Shown: positions 37,484-47,254, numbered from the stretch's first letter. The stretch: 64,000 bases of DNA from Butyricimonas faecihominis (GCF_033096445.1 NZ_AP028155.1:2175880-2239879), one strand, 5' to 3'. Notes: generated by a model from the sequence alone, not told the origin. Program-made: numbers and translations.

Positions 37484-38675
37484 TACCCGCAAAATCGGCA
37501 ATCAATCCACAAGGTATCGCGTAACGTGTATTTTTAATCCCCACCGCACCAAAATACACGGCGATAATATAAAATGTCGTATCCGTAGCCCCTTGAAAAG
37601 TTGATGCTAATCGCCCGGCGAAAGAGTCTGCCCCGAACGTATTCATGGTATCAATCATCAGCCCCCGCGCCCCACTTCCACTAAGCGGTTTCATCAAGGC
37701 CGTAGGCAAGGCCGGTATAAAATCAGCATCTAATCCACAAGCCAGACACAAACGTTCCAATCCATTCATCAACATGTCCATCGCTCCCGCTGCCCGAAAC
37801 ACTCCAACCGCTACAAGAATAGCCACTAAATAAGGAATAATCTTTATCGCGACAGAAAAACCCTCTTTTGCACCATCAATAAAAGCGTCGTACACATTTA
37901 TCTTACGCCAAGCTCCCATCGCAATAAAAGCCGTGATGATCGAAAAAAGAATAACATTGCTCGCCACCGTGGAAATCGTCGTGATCGTTTCCTTGTCCAA
38001 CCCGGAAAAATACCAGATTAAACCACCCACGGCCAAAGTGCCCCCTATCAAATAAGCCATGACAACCCGGTTAAACAGGTTCAACCGTTGATATACCGCC
38101 ACGGCAATCAGCCCGGCTAACGTGGACACGTAAGTTGCCAACAAGATCGGAATAAATATATCAGCCGGATTCGCGGCCCCCATCTGCGCTCGATACACCA
38201 TGATCGAGACCGGGATAATCGTCAAACCGGAAGTATTCAGCACCAGAAACATGATTTGTGCATTGGAAGCCCGATCTTTATGAGGATTCACCTCCTGCAT
38301 TTGCTGCATCGCTTTCAATCCCACGGGAGTGGCTGCATTATCCAACCCGAGCATATTTGCCGCAATATTCATCATGATCGAACCGTATGCCGGACTATCC
38401 GGTGGCAATTCCGGGAACAACTTCCGGAAAAAAGGACTGATCAACCATGACATCACTTTCACGGCCCCTCCCCGTTCTCCAATTTTCATGATCCCCATCC
38501 ACAAGGTCAATACTCCCGTTAAACCTAGCGAGATCTCAAACCCCGTTTTGGACATATCAAAGGTGGCCTTCACGATGGCAGAAAAAACTTCTGTATCACC
38601 CATGAAGATCAATTTACAAAACGCCACGATAAATGCCGCACCAAAAAAGAAAATCCAGATATAATTGAGAACCAT
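37443..38675 (-). CDS. SpmA/SpmB-like nucleoside-recognition (Gate) membrane protein
   Basis: This 410-residue inner-membrane protein fuses two Gate-domain halves that correspond to spore maturation proteins SpmA and SpmB. It shows FEISLGLTGVLTLWMGIMKIGE, MNIAANMLGLDNAATPVGLKAM in the first half (shown in parts), and GSGARGLMIDTM and TFQGATDTTFYIIAVYFGAVG in the second. About ten membrane helices are visible. In non-spore-formers the role is unclear, perhaps solute export. The overlapping convergent arrangement with the DUF4251 gene is tight, with no terminator between. Confidence 0.88.
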   Translation of the reverse strand: MVLNYIWIFFFGAAFIVAFCKLIFMGDTEVFSAIVKATFDMSKTGFEISLGLTGVLTLWMGIMKIGERGGAVKVMSWLISPFFRKLFPELPPDSPAYGSIMMNIAANMLGLDNAATPVGLKAMQQMQEVNPHKDRASNAQIMFLVLNTSGLTIIPVSIMVYRAQMGAANPADIFIPILLATYVSTLAGLIAVAVYQRLNLFNRVVMAYLIGGTLAVGGLIWYFSGLDKETITTISTVASNVILFSIITAFIAMGAWRKINVYDAFIDGAKEGFSVAIKIIPYLVAILVAVGVFRAAGAMDMLMNGLERLCLACGLDADFIPALPTALMKPLSGSGARGLMIDTMNTFGADSFAGRLASTFQGATDTTFYIIAVYFGAVGIKNTRYAIPCGLIADFAGIIAALVMAYIFFA

Positions 38676-38683
38676 AAAATCAA

Positions 38684-38759
38684 TTGAAAATGCAAAATTG
38701 AAAATTGAAAATTAAAAAAAGAAATCATCTTTCATTTTCAATTCTCAACTTTCAATTAT
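38684..38759. repeat. Word-repeat cluster (ATTGAAAATTGAAAATT) as inverted arms
   Basis: Reiterated TTGAAAA/TGAAAAT words on the left and their complement (ATTTTCAATT, CTTTCAATT) on the right flank a short spacer. The cluster fills the gap between the SpmAB-like gene and folD. Confidence 0.65.
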
Positions 38760-39635
38760 TTAATGTTTTGCTTTACAAGCTTTTATCGTGTTTTGCAACA
38801 ACGTCACGATGGTCATCGGTCCCACACCACCGGGAACCGGAGTAATATATGAACATTTAGGAGCCACGTGGTCATAATCCACGTCACCGACCAATTTCCA
38901 GCCATTCTTTGCAGTTTCCGAAGGAATACGATGAATCCCGACATCCACCACAACAGCTCCCTCTTTCACCATATCTTCTTTCAGGAAATGCGGAACACCA
39001 ATCGCCACGATCAAAATATCCGCCTGCCGAGTAATATCTTTCAAATTCGCCGTTCTACTATGACATAATGTAACGGTACAATTAGCATTTTTGGCTTTCC
39101 GGGACATCAATACCGCCATGGGTGTTCCCACGATATTACTTCTTCCGACAACAACACAATGCTTGCCTTCTGTCGGGATGTTATAACGGGTCAGCAATTC
39201 CACAATACCCGCCGGGGTTGCTGGCAAATAGGTTGGTAATCCTAACACCATGCGACCCACGTTACAAGGATGGAAACCATCCACATCCTTATCCGGATGA
39301 ATACGGTTCAAAACTTTCTCTTCGGAAATATGTTTCGGGAGAGGTAACTGCACAATAAACCCATCCACATCGGGGTCCTCGTTCAACTTATCAATGACTG
39401 CCAACAACTGCTCTTCAGTGATGTCATCACCATAACGCAATTCTGAACTTTTCATCCCTACCGCCTGACAGGCCTTCACTTTACTAGCAACGTACGTTTC
39501 GCTAGCCCCGTCATTTCCTACAAGTACAGCAACCAAATGCGGAACCTTTTTCCCTTCTGCCACGAAAGCAGCGATTTCATCTGCAAGCTCTTGCTTTACC
39601 TGTGCTGAAATTTTTTTACCGTCAATAATTTCCAT
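38760..39635 (-). CDS. folD: Bifunctional methylenetetrahydrofolate dehydrogenase/cyclohydrolase
   Basis: This 291-residue cytosolic enzyme interconverts 5,10-methylene-, methenyl- and 10-formyl-tetrahydrofolate for purine and formyl-Met supply. The catalytic region [19 protein letters not shown] contains the active-site Tyr and Lys. [12 protein letters not shown], the NADP loop [12 protein letters not shown] and the C-terminal [19 protein letters not shown] are all present. Length is normal. It is flanked on both sides by word-repeat clusters and is probably its own transcription unit. Confidence 0.96.
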   Translation of the reverse strand: MEIIDGKKISAQVKQELADEIAAFVAEGKKVPHLVAVLVGNDGASETYVASKVKACQAVGMKSSELRYGDDITEEQLLAVIDKLNEDPDVDGFIVQLPLPKHISEEKVLNRIHPDKDVDGFHPCNVGRMVLGLPTYLPATPAGIVELLTRYNIPTEGKHCVVVGRSNIVGTPMAVLMSRKAKNANCTVTLCHSRTANLKDITRQADILIVAIGVPHFLKEDMVKEGAVVVDVGIHRIPSETAKNGWKLVGDVDYDHVAPKCSYITPVPGGVGPMTIVTLLQNTIKACKAKH

Positions 39636-39639
39636 CTAA

Positions 39640-39791
39640 TCAATTTTAAATTTTAGATTTTAAATTTCACATGAACATTCACGTAAAATCTAAAATTACA
39701 ATTTTATCTATTTGATTTTAAATCTTAAACCTCAAATTCAAACCTGATAAAAGGATTAAATCTAAAATCTAAAATTTAAAATCTAAAATCT
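39640..39791. repeat. Word-repeat cluster (AAATCTAAAATTT / AAATTTTAGATTT)
   Basis: Forward words (AAATTTTAGATTTTAAATTT) at 39646 are followed by reiterated complements (AAATCTAAAATCTAAAATTT) to 39791. The cluster fills the entire folD-ffh gap. Confidence 0.65.
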
Positions 39792-41117
39792 TTAGCGTCT
39801 CTTCATCGGGGCATTCCCCATCATCTTACCGCCCTTGGATAACATTCGCATCATCTTTTTGGATTCATCGAACTGTTTCAACAAGCGATTTACATCTTGA
39901 ATAGTGGTACCGCTACCGGATGCAATACGTTTACGACGAGAACCGTTGATTAGTTCCGGATTCTCCCGCTCTTCCGGGGTCATCGAGTAAATGATAGCCT
40001 CAACTCCTTTAAACGCATCATCATCAATATCCACATCTTTCAATGCTTTACCCACACCCGGGATCATGGATGCCAGATCTTTTATGTTACCCATCTTTTT
40101 GATCTGCTGAATCTGGCTCAAGAAGTCATTAAAATTAAACTGATTCTTGGCGATCTTTTTCTGTAACTTCTTCGCCTCCTCCGCGTCAAATTGCTCCTGA
40201 GCTTTTTCAACCAAAGAAACAATATCACCCATACCCAAGATACGGTCAGCCATACGTTCGGGATGGAACACATCAAGAGCCTCCAGTTTTTCACCCGTAC
40301 CGACAAATTTAATTGGCTTACTCACCACGGTACGAATAGACAATGCCGCACCACCACGGGTATCACCATCCAGCTTGGTCAGGATCACACCATCAAAGTT
40401 CAGACGATCGTTAAATTCCTTCGCCGTGTTCACGGCATCCTGTCCGGTCATGGCATCCACCACGAAAAGGGTCTCTTCCGGATCGATTGCTTTCTTGATG
40501 GCAGCAATTTCATTCATCATCTGCTCGTCAATAGCCAAACGTCCCGCAGTATCGACAATCACGACATCTTTACCCGTAGCCCGGGCCTCTTTCACGGCAT
40601 TCAAGGCAATTTTCACAGGATCATTGTTTCCTTCCTCGCTATACACGGGTACCCCGATCTGCTCCCCAAGCACTTTTAACTGCTCGATAGCTGCAGGACG
40701 GTAAACGTCACAAGCTACTAACAAAGGATGTTTTCCCCGCTTTGTCTTCAGTAAATTAGCCAGTTTACCAGAAAATGTTGTTTTACCGGAACCTTGCAGA
40801 CCCGACATCAAGATAACAGCCGGATTACCTTTTATATTAATATCGACATGGGTCCCTCCCATCAACTGGATCAATTCATCGTGAACAATCTTCACCATCA
40901 TCTGACCCGGTTTCACGGCCGTCAGCACGTTCATTCCCAATGCCTTTTCTTTTACCGTGTTGGTAAACTCTTTCGCGATCTTATAGTTTACGTCGGCATC
41001 CAACAATGAACGTCTCACCTCTTTAAGCGTTTCGGCCACGTTAATCTCGGTGATCTTTCCCTGTCCTTTTAAAATCTTAAACGATTTTTCTAACCTCTCC
41101 GATAGATTCTCAAACAT
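39792..41117 (-). CDS. ffh: Signal recognition particle GTPase Ffh
   Basis: This 441-residue protein targets nascent inner-membrane proteins together with 4.5S RNA and FtsY. It has an N domain (about 1-90), a G domain with [15 protein letters not shown] (near 108), VDTAGR and [14 protein letters not shown], and a Met-rich M domain (about 320-441) with [18 protein letters not shown] and a C-terminal [13 protein letters not shown]. All parts and the length are normal. No 4.5S RNA gene is recognised next to it. Confidence 0.97.
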   Translation of the reverse strand: MFENLSERLEKSFKILKGQGKITEINVAETLKEVRRSLLDADVNYKIAKEFTNTVKEKALGMNVLTAVKPGQMMVKIVHDELIQLMGGTHVDINIKGNPAVILMSGLQGSGKTTFSGKLANLLKTKRGKHPLLVACDVYRPAAIEQLKVLGEQIGVPVYSEEGNNDPVKIALNAVKEARATGKDVVIVDTAGRLAIDEQMMNEIAAIKKAIDPEETLFVVDAMTGQDAVNTAKEFNDRLNFDGVILTKLDGDTRGGAALSIRTVVSKPIKFVGTGEKLEALDVFHPERMADRILGMGDIVSLVEKAQEQFDAEEAKKLQKKIAKNQFNFNDFLSQIQQIKKMGNIKDLASMIPGVGKALKDVDIDDDAFKGVEAIIYSMTPEERENPELINGSRRKRIASGSGTTIQDVNRLLKQFDESKKMMRMLSKGGKMMGNAPMKRR

Positions 41118-41118
41118 A

Positions 41119-41160
41119 ATTTATCAATTGAAATTCGAAAATTGAAAATTACAATGCACT
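41119..41160. repeat. Word-repeat cluster (ATTGAAAATT type) upstream of ffh
   Basis: TTGAAATTCGAAAATTGAAAATTAC-type words occur here, the same vocabulary as at 38684 and 41943. Confidence 0.5.
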
Positions 41161-41280
41161 CACATCTAATCTTCAAAATTCGCTATTATAACTCTTAATT
41201 AATTCATTCCCCGCAAAATTAATAATTTTACCCGAAAACATACATTTTCACTTTTCAATTTTGCGACACTCTTCTTTTTA

Positions 41281-41940
41281 CTATTTCCGACTGATGTTCT
41301 TCAACACCACAAACGTTTTGTCTATTAACGAATTATCTACCACAACGGTAAACTCGTTGGTGGAAGAAATAACCTCCGTCAAGTTGATCCCCTCCCAAGA
41401 TAACTCCTTCATTATGCAATAATAGAAACCGGGTTGCAATATATTTCCTTTAGGGAGCTTCAACGTAACGGACGACAAACCATTCTTTTTGAAAATACAC
41501 TGTTCCTCCTTGAAATGTTCATCCACCATCCCTTCCATGATTTCACTCACGACAAGGTTGGTCTCGAAAACCCCCTGCACCATCGTGTAGAAGACCTCGT
41601 CTCTTCGTGCAATGGATTTCAGCACCCGGATATGGCAATCCATCAGAGTATTCGAATTTTTAAACGTGTAATCACACAAGTTACTCCTCAAGATAATATC
41701 CCCCATGTTATTCAGCAACTTGTTTAATTGTACCTGTTCCCGCACTTGTAAATAAGGAGCCAACCGATTCAACGCCATCACGATTGCACCTGCATTTACC
41801 GGCTTTCCCAATAATTTCTCCACTTCTTCCTGTATCTGTCGGGCCAAAGCCGAGATATTGATAATCCCTGCCGCCAAAGATTCCGACAAATAAGGTTTAT
41901 GCTTTACGATTCCTTCCACTGCTTGGGCTACACTGATCAT
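41281..41940 (-). CDS. ACT-like domain protein of unknown function
   Basis: This 219-residue soluble protein has a helical N-terminal half (VAQAVEGIVKHKPYLSESLA, then ALARQIQEEVEKLLGKPVNAG) resembling the linker region before ACT domains in aspartokinase-related proteins. The C-terminal beta-alpha half includes SWEGINLTEVISSTNEFTVV, which looks like an ACT-type regulatory fold. No kinase or HTH motif is present. Such stand-alone proteins are found across Bacteroidota, function unknown. It may bind an amino acid and regulate a neighbour, but none is obvious. Confidence 0.65.
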   Translation of the reverse strand: MISVAQAVEGIVKHKPYLSESLAAGIINISALARQIQEEVEKLLGKPVNAGAIVMALNRLAPYLQVREQVQLNKLLNNMGDIILRSNLCDYTFKNSNTLMDCHIRVLKSIARRDEVFYTMVQGVFETNLVVSEIMEGMVDEHFKEEQCIFKKNGLSSVTLKLPKGNILQPGFYYCIMKELSWEGINLTEVISSTNEFTVVVDNSLIDKTFVVLKNISRK

Positions 41941-41942
41941 GT

Positions 41943-41976
41943 TAATTGAAAATTGAAAGTTGAAAATTGAAAATTA
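41943..41976. repeat. Word-repeat cluster (AATTGAAAATTGAAAG)
   Basis: Four tandem imperfect 8-base words of the TTGAAAAT type occur between the PrdX-like and ACT-like genes. Confidence 0.6.
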
Positions 41977-41988
41977 TTTCTCTCATTA

Positions 41989-42480
41989 TTAATATAGTTC
42001 TATCCACTCGTAAGCATTTCCCACGTAATCCATATAACGAATGAAATCTTCCGTTTTTATGGCTAACGAGGCGTGATTGTCATTCGGGTGGAATGATAAT
42101 CTTTTGGCTTCCTGTAAATGCTTATCCAGAAATACATACACGTGGTGTTCCGCATCATTCAGCAAACCAAAAGGACTGACAGAACCGGGACGTAATCCCA
42201 AATATTTTTCCATTCGAGTTTCAGAGGCAAAACTTAACTTACCCTGCTTCAACATTTTTTCCATATCATGGATAGCCATATCATGATCACATTGAAGAAT
42301 TACCAAATAATGACGATTCCCCTTGTGATTTCTGAAAAACAAGTTCTTGCAATGTGTACTATCCAGATTTTTCCAATATTGTCTGGCAATCTCAATCGTC
42401 GGTGCAGCCGGATGTTCCGTATATTCAAACTCTATCCCCAGAGCTGCCAACGTTTCATATACTTTCTCCTGTCCTACCAT
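41989..42480 (-). CDS. YbaK/PrdX-like aminoacyl-tRNA deacylase
   Basis: This 163-residue cytosolic editing-domain protein resembles ProXp-ala/PrdX, which hydrolyses mischarged Ala-tRNA(Pro). It shows FEYTEHPAAPTIEIARQYW, KNLFFRNHKGNRHYLVILQ (with the conserved Lys), RPGSVSPFGLLND and FHPNDNHASLAIKTEDF. These match the trans-editing INS-like fold with the usual length. It stands alone between word-repeat clusters. Confidence 0.9.
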   Translation of the reverse strand: MVGQEKVYETLAALGIEFEYTEHPAAPTIEIARQYWKNLDSTHCKNLFFRNHKGNRHYLVILQCDHDMAIHDMEKMLKQGKLSFASETRMEKYLGLRPGSVSPFGLLNDAEHHVYVFLDKHLQEAKRLSFHPNDNHASLAIKTEDFIRYMDYVGNAYEWIELY

Positions 42481-42485
42481 GTATT

Positions 42486-42740
42486 AATTAATTTTTGATT
42501 TTATGATTTTAGATTTTAGATTCCAGCCACACGGAGCCAACGCTTCTTGATTTCCAACTTTTATCTTTTAGTTTTTATCTTTTACCTTTCCAATCTACCC
42601 CCTCTAACTCCCCCTTACACAGGGGGAGCCGGTGGGGGTAGTCCTTTCATTCTAAATTTTAAATTCTACATTACCCAAAACCATAAACTTCATTCAAACT
42701 TTTAGTTTTTAACCTTTAACTTTTATCTTTTAACCTTCCC
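42486..42740. repeat. Compound word-repeat region with GC-rich hairpin
   Basis: Three vocabularies follow each other: TTTTAGATTTTAGATT near 42500, CTTTTATCTTTTAGTTTTTA near 42560 and again at 42700-42735, and a GC-rich hairpin CTCCCCCT/AGGGGGAG (42609-42629) within a C-run/G-run context. The last bases overlap the end of the radical SAM gene. Confidence 0.6.
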
Positions 42741-43654
42741 TGCCACGTATCCAATTCTTCCAAACGTTTATCCAATTTTGCCGTGAACTCGAAATTTTTA
42801 ATTCCCCATTGTGGAGCGATTAAATATTCGGGAGGTGATTGATTCACGAAACGCTCCAAATAAACATCGGACCGGATACGTTCGATAACTTCCACGACAA
42901 AATCCAAATATTCATCCAACGTGTAAAGACGAAAGAGTGCCGGATTTTCCAAATATTGTTCCGCCAATCGAGTCCCTTTCACAATTTGCAACTGGTGAAG
43001 TTTCAATACTTGAATCGGCAATTCACACAAACGAATAGCCCCCTCCAACATGGATTCACGACTTTCCCCCGGTAACCCGAAAATCAAATGCGCACCAATC
43101 GTTATTCCACGTCCCGCTGTAGCTCGGATAGCCTGTTCTGCAACGGCAAAATCATGTCCCCGGTTTACCTGACGTAAAACAGTATCATTCACGGACTCCA
43201 CCCCGTATTCCACGCAGACATAATACCGCCTTGCCAATTCCTCCAGATAATCCAAAACCTCCTCGCTCACCACATCCGGTCGCGTCCCGATTACCAATCC
43301 CGAGATCATCGGATGAGCCAAAGCCTCTTCATAACGTAACTTCAACACGTCTAACGGCGCATACGTGTTCGAATACGCCTGAAAATAAGCCAAATATCTT
43401 TGTCCCTTATACTTCCGGGCAAAAAAACGGATACCTTCATCGATCTGTTCCGTAATTCCCCGCACCGCTCGACAATAATCGGGGTTAAAACTCTCGTTAT
43501 TACAGAACGAACATCCCCCCACTCCCTTACTCCCATCCCGGTTAGGACAAGTGAATCCTCCATCTATCGACAACTTTTGTACCCTTTCCTCGAAAAGAGT
43601 TTTAAAAAAAGTCGGATAATCATTATATCGTTTTTTACCGAGTTCAAATTTCAT
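42716..43654 (-). CDS. TIGR01212-type radical SAM protein (YhcC-like)
   Basis: This is about 312 residues from the ATG at 43654; an upstream start at 43681 adds nine residues of no clear value. The 4Fe-4S/SAM motif is in FTCPNRDGSKGVGGCSFCN (near residues 30-48), with the first Cys widely spaced from the CxxC, as is usual in this family. It also has LAYFQAYSNTYAPLDVLK, YYVCVEYGVESVNDTVL and HLIFGLPGESRESML. Members are thought to act in RNA modification or metabolism; the substrate is unproven. Confidence 0.9.
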   Translation of the reverse strand: MKFELGKKRYNDYPTFFKTLFEERVQKLSIDGGFTCPNRDGSKGVGGCSFCNNESFNPDYCRAVRGITEQIDEGIRFFARKYKGQRYLAYFQAYSNTYAPLDVLKLRYEEALAHPMISGLVIGTRPDVVSEEVLDYLEELARRYYVCVEYGVESVNDTVLRQVNRGHDFAVAEQAIRATAGRGITIGAHLIFGLPGESRESMLEGAIRLCELPIQVLKLHQLQIVKGTRLAEQYLENPALFRLYTLDEYLDFVVEVIERIRSDVYLERFVNQSPPEYLIAPQWGIKNFEFTAKLDKRLEELDTWQGRLKDKS

Positions 43655-43824
43655 CTGGAACAAAATATTAACAGCTCGCAAAAATAAATATTTATCTGTT
43701 TAGAATTTAACAAAACCCACTAATTTTTTATCAACACCTCTATTTTTACCGAAAAGTTACCAATTTCATACGTTTGCGTAGATTTTAACTATTTTTTCCT
43801 ATTTATATATTCAAGAAAAAAAAT

Positions 43825-43832
43825 TATCTTTG
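43825..43832 (+). promoter_or_regulatory. -7 box of ppdK
   Basis: TATCTTTG fits TAnnTTTG. A clear TTG at -33 is absent. It predicts an 80-base leader. Confidence 0.5.
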
Positions 43833-43879
43833 CATCCCTAAGATGAAATTTTGAGAAAAGAATGATCTATAAACAATCA

Positions 43880-43896
43880 CTCCTGAATGTCAGGAG
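43880..43896 (+). promoter_or_regulatory. Leader hairpin of ppdK mRNA
   Basis: CTCCTGA-ATG-TCAGGAG is a 7-bp stem that hides an AGGAGG-like sequence 25 bases before the start codon. That is too far for normal ribosome binding, so it may stabilise or regulate the transcript. Confidence 0.4.
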
Positions 43897-43921
43897 GTAA
43901 ACGCAAAAATCTAACAGAATT

Positions 43922-46654
43922 ATGAGTACGAAGTACGTTTACACCTTTGGTGACGGAAAAGCAGAAGGAAAAGCAGACATGAGAAACCTGCTAGGAGGCA
44001 AAGGCGCCAATCTTGCCGAAATGAATCTCATCGGAGTTCCTGTACCTGCAGGTTTTACTATCACAACAGAAGTTTGTACCCTTTATAATCAAGAAGGAAA
44101 AGACGCTGTCATAAAACTAATCGAGAATGATGTTAAAGCCGGTATCGCAGCTACAGAAAAGTTAATGAATGCCAAATTCGGATCAAAAGGAGAGGCTTTC
44201 CCTCTTTTAGTTTCCGTGCGTTCCGGAGCCAGGGTGTCCATGCCGGGTATGATGGATACCGTGTTGAACTTGGGAATGAATGATGATGCCGTTAAAATCG
44301 TGGCTGAAAAATCAGGTAACGCCAGATTTGCATGGGATTCATACCGTCGTTTCGTACAAATGTATGGAGATGTCGTGATGGGCGTTGCAGCCGGAAAAGG
44401 CGAACACAACCCGTTCGAAGTTGAAATCGACAAATTAAAAGCAGAAAAAAATATTTCTAACGACACCGAATTCTCGGCTGAAGACCTGCAAGAACTTGTT
44501 CGTCGTTTCAAAATTGTCGTTAAAACCAAAACCGGTAAAGATTTCCCGACCTGCCCGTGGGAGCAATTATGGGGAGCCATCTGCGCCGTGTTCGATTCAT
44601 GGATGACGGAGCGTGCCGTTCTGTACCGCCAGTTGAATCAAATCCCTGAAGAATGGGGAACAGCGGTAAATGTTCAAGCCATGGTTTACGGAAACATGGG
44701 TAACAATTCTGCGACCGGAGTTGCTTTCACGCGTGATGCCGCTACCGGTGAAGATATTTTCAACGGAGAATACCTGATCAACGCGCAAGGAGAGGACGTT
44801 GTTGCCGGAATCCGCACCCCGCAGGAGATTACCATCGAGGGATCGCGCCGTTGGGCTAAAATGCAAAATATCTCAGAAGAAGAGCGTGCCGCTAAATATC
44901 CTTCACTGGAAGAATCCATGCCAGCCGCCTACGCTGAATTAAATGCCGTTCAACAAAAACTGGAAGACTATTTCCACGATATGCAAGACCTTGAATTTAC
45001 CATCCAAGACGGTAAATTATGGATGTTGCAAACCCGTAACGGAAAACGTACCGGTACGGCTATGGTAAAAATGGCGGTTGACATGCTCGAACAAGGCATG
45101 ATCAATGAAGAAACCGCTATACTTCGCTTGGAAGCGGCTAAACTGGATGAATTACTTCACCCGGTATTCGACAAAGAATCACAATCCAAAGCAAAAGTAT
45201 TAACCAAAGGTTTACCGGCATCCCCGGGAGCCGCTTGCGGACGTGTCGTATTCTTTGCTGACGAGGCGGAAGAATGGAAAAACAGAGGCGAGCAAGTAGT
45301 ATTAGTCCGTTTGGAAACTTCTCCCGAAGATTTACGCGGAATGAACGTTTCCGAAGGTATCCTTACCGCACGGGGGGGTATGACCTCTCATGCGGCTGTT
45401 GTTGCCCGCGGTATGGGTAAATGCTGTGTTTCCGGAGCCGGAGAAATCGTTGTTGATTACCACAAACGTTCCTTCACAGTGAAAGGTGTTACCATCAATG
45501 AAGGCGACTGGATTTCTTTGAACGGTTCTACCGGAGAAGTTTACTTGGGTAAAGTAGCCACCACCGAGGCGTCACTGGACCATGACTTCAGAACTATCAT
45601 GGATTTGGCCGAGAAACATACTCGCATGTACGTGAGAACCAATGCAGACACACCTCGTGATGCCAAAGTAGCACGTGATTTCGGTGCCAAGGGTGTTGGT
45701 CTTTGCCGCACGGAACACATGTTCTTCGAAGGCGACCGTATCGACGCCATGCGTGAAATGATCCTGTCTGATACCGTTGAACAACGCCGTATCGCTTTGT
45801 CAAAAATCCTTCCGATGCAAAGAAGTGACTTCGAGGGAATCCTTGAGGCTATGGACGGATTCGGAGTTACCATCCGTTTATTAGACCCGCCATTACATGA
45901 ATTTACCCCGAACGAGCCGGAATCTCAAAAATATATGGCTGAAAAAATGGGTATTTCAGTAGAAGTTGTCAAAGAAAAAGTGGATGCGTTACACGAATTC
46001 AACCCGATGTTAGGTCACCGCGGTTGCCGTTTAGGAATCACTTACCCGGAAATCACCGAAATGCAAGCCCGTGCAATCATTGAAGCTGCTTGTAACTTGA
46101 AGCTGAAAGGCTTTAACCCGAAGCCGGAAATCATGGTTCCGTTGGTAGGTACTGTGAAAGAATTAAGACAACAAGCGAACATCATCCGTTGCACTGCTGA
46201 CGTGGTATTTGCAGAAAAGGGCGTGAAAGTAGATTACATGGTAGGAACCATGATTGAAATTCCTCGTGCCGCATTAACCGCAGACCAAATTGCAGAAGTT
46301 GCAGAATTCTTCTCTTTCGGTACGAACGACTTAACCCAGATGACTTTCGGATATTCTCGCGATGACGCTGGTAAATTCTTACCGGAATATATCAAGAAAG
46401 GTATCTTGAAGACCGATCCGTTCGCCGTATTGGATCAAGAAGGCGTGGGACAATTAGTTCAAATGGGAGCTCAAAAAGGACGTTCAACTAACAGCAAGTT
46501 GAAACTCGGAATCTGTGGAGAACATGGTGGAGAACCCTCTTCCGTGATCTTCTGCGACAAAGTGGGTATGGACTACGTTTCATGTTCACCGTTCCGTGTA
46601 CCCATCGCACGTTTGGCTGCGGCTCAGGCTGCTATCATGCACACCAACAAATAA
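43922..46654 (+). CDS. ppdK: Pyruvate, phosphate dikinase
   Basis: This 910-residue cytosolic enzyme interconverts pyruvate, ATP and phosphate with PEP, AMP and pyrophosphate, a key step of PPi-dependent glycolysis and gluconeogenesis. The N-terminal ATP-grasp domain has LLGGKGANLAEM near 20. The phosphohistidine loop GGMTSHAAVVARGMGKCC (near 483) and the C-terminal PEP-binding TIM barrel with FGTNDLTQMTFGYSRDD and GICGEHGGEPSSV complete it. Full length. It is followed by an intrinsic terminator, so it is monocistronic. Confidence 0.98.
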   Translation: MSTKYVYTFGDGKAEGKADMRNLLGGKGANLAEMNLIGVPVPAGFTITTEVCTLYNQEGKDAVIKLIENDVKAGIAATEKLMNAKFGSKGEAFPLLVSVRSGARVSMPGMMDTVLNLGMNDDAVKIVAEKSGNARFAWDSYRRFVQMYGDVVMGVAAGKGEHNPFEVEIDKLKAEKNISNDTEFSAEDLQELVRRFKIVVKTKTGKDFPTCPWEQLWGAICAVFDSWMTERAVLYRQLNQIPEEWGTAVNVQAMVYGNMGNNSATGVAFTRDAATGEDIFNGEYLINAQGEDVVAGIRTPQEITIEGSRRWAKMQNISEEERAAKYPSLEESMPAAYAELNAVQQKLEDYFHDMQDLEFTIQDGKLWMLQTRNGKRTGTAMVKMAVDMLEQGMINEETAILRLEAAKLDELLHPVFDKESQSKAKVLTKGLPASPGAACGRVVFFADEAEEWKNRGEQVVLVRLETSPEDLRGMNVSEGILTARGGMTSHAAVVARGMGKCCVSGAGEIVVDYHKRSFTVKGVTINEGDWISLNGSTGEVYLGKVATTEASLDHDFRTIMDLAEKHTRMYVRTNADTPRDAKVARDFGAKGVGLCRTEHMFFEGDRIDAMREMILSDTVEQRRIALSKILPMQRSDFEGILEAMDGFGVTIRLLDPPLHEFTPNEPESQKYMAEKMGISVEVVKEKVDALHEFNPMLGHRGCRLGITYPEITEMQARAIIEAACNLKLKGFNPKPEIMVPLVGTVKELRQQANIIRCTADVVFAEKGVKVDYMVGTMIEIPRAALTADQIAEVAEFFSFGTNDLTQMTFGYSRDDAGKFLPEYIKKGILKTDPFAVLDQEGVGQLVQMGAQKGRSTNSKLKLGICGEHGGEPSSVIFCDKVGMDYVSCSPFRVPIARLAAAQAAIMHTNK

Positions 46655-46676
46655 GACAATTTTTAATAAATAAACG

Positions 46677-46710
46677 AGGAGCTGTTTTTTAAGGAGACAG
46701 CTCCTTTTTT
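46677..46710 (+). terminator. Intrinsic terminator of ppdK
   Basis: AGGAGCTGT and ACAGCTCCT form a 9-bp stem followed by six T residues. Confidence 0.92.
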
Positions 46711-47254
46711 CATGTTTGATTCTACACATTCTTCTCCTAAATTTTTCGTGCGATCTCCCCCGAAAGCTATTTCTCTTTCCAGTAAATGGTAAAAATATGT
46801 TATTCATTCACGACACAAATTCATCACCCACTAACGCATAGAGCCATTTTTTAGATTAAAAATACAATAAATATATTGATACATATATTTACATCTCAAT
46901 TCTACTTGTTAAATTCATTCTAAATAACAATATTAACATTTTACATATTATTTACATATAAAATAAATAATATCGGGTGAGAACAGTAGGCAAATTATCG
47001 ACATAAAGAAGCTAGTTAAACAACATAAAAACAGCATAATAGCAATATTTTTGAAAATATCAAAAAACGATCATTTATTCCGACAACAAAAATACAATAT
47101 TTAATCATATAACGTTTTTTTTGAAATTACTTTTTTTGTAGCTGATAATTATATAGTTATATGGTTTTTGTATTATATAAAAATTGTTAAACAAATTAAC
47201 ATCATTAAATGATCATTTTTTGATATTGACAATAAATCAGAAATATTACAAATC
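46711..47254. other. Upstream region of the fimbrial operon
   Basis: This strongly AT-rich gap has no credible frame. It includes a -7-like box TATTTTTG (47046-47053, plus), the inverted-repeat pair 47056-47077/47206-47227, and a minus-strand -7-like box (47094-47087) between the repeats. The operon promoter must lie here; its exact position depends on whether the segment inverts. Confidence 0.6.
47056..47227. repeat. 22-bp near-perfect inverted repeat flanking 128 bp
   Basis: The left arm 47056-47077 and right arm 47206-47227 match at 21 of 22 positions when inverted. The mismatch is C at 47068 against T. Each arm contains an AAA(C/T)GATCATTT dyad. The position, just before the first fimbrial gene at 47255, suits either an invertible promoter cassette or a paired operator. 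Confidence 0.75.

Noticed and set aside
38684-42740. Repeat-spacer structure like a CRISPR array
   Set aside because: The repeated units are only 7-8 bases and adjacent to each other, with no unique spacers of constant length and no cas genes.
43890-43900. Shine-Dalgarno site AGGAGG for ppdK
   Set aside because: It lies about 25 bases before the ATG and inside a hairpin; Bacteroidota rarely depend on such sites.
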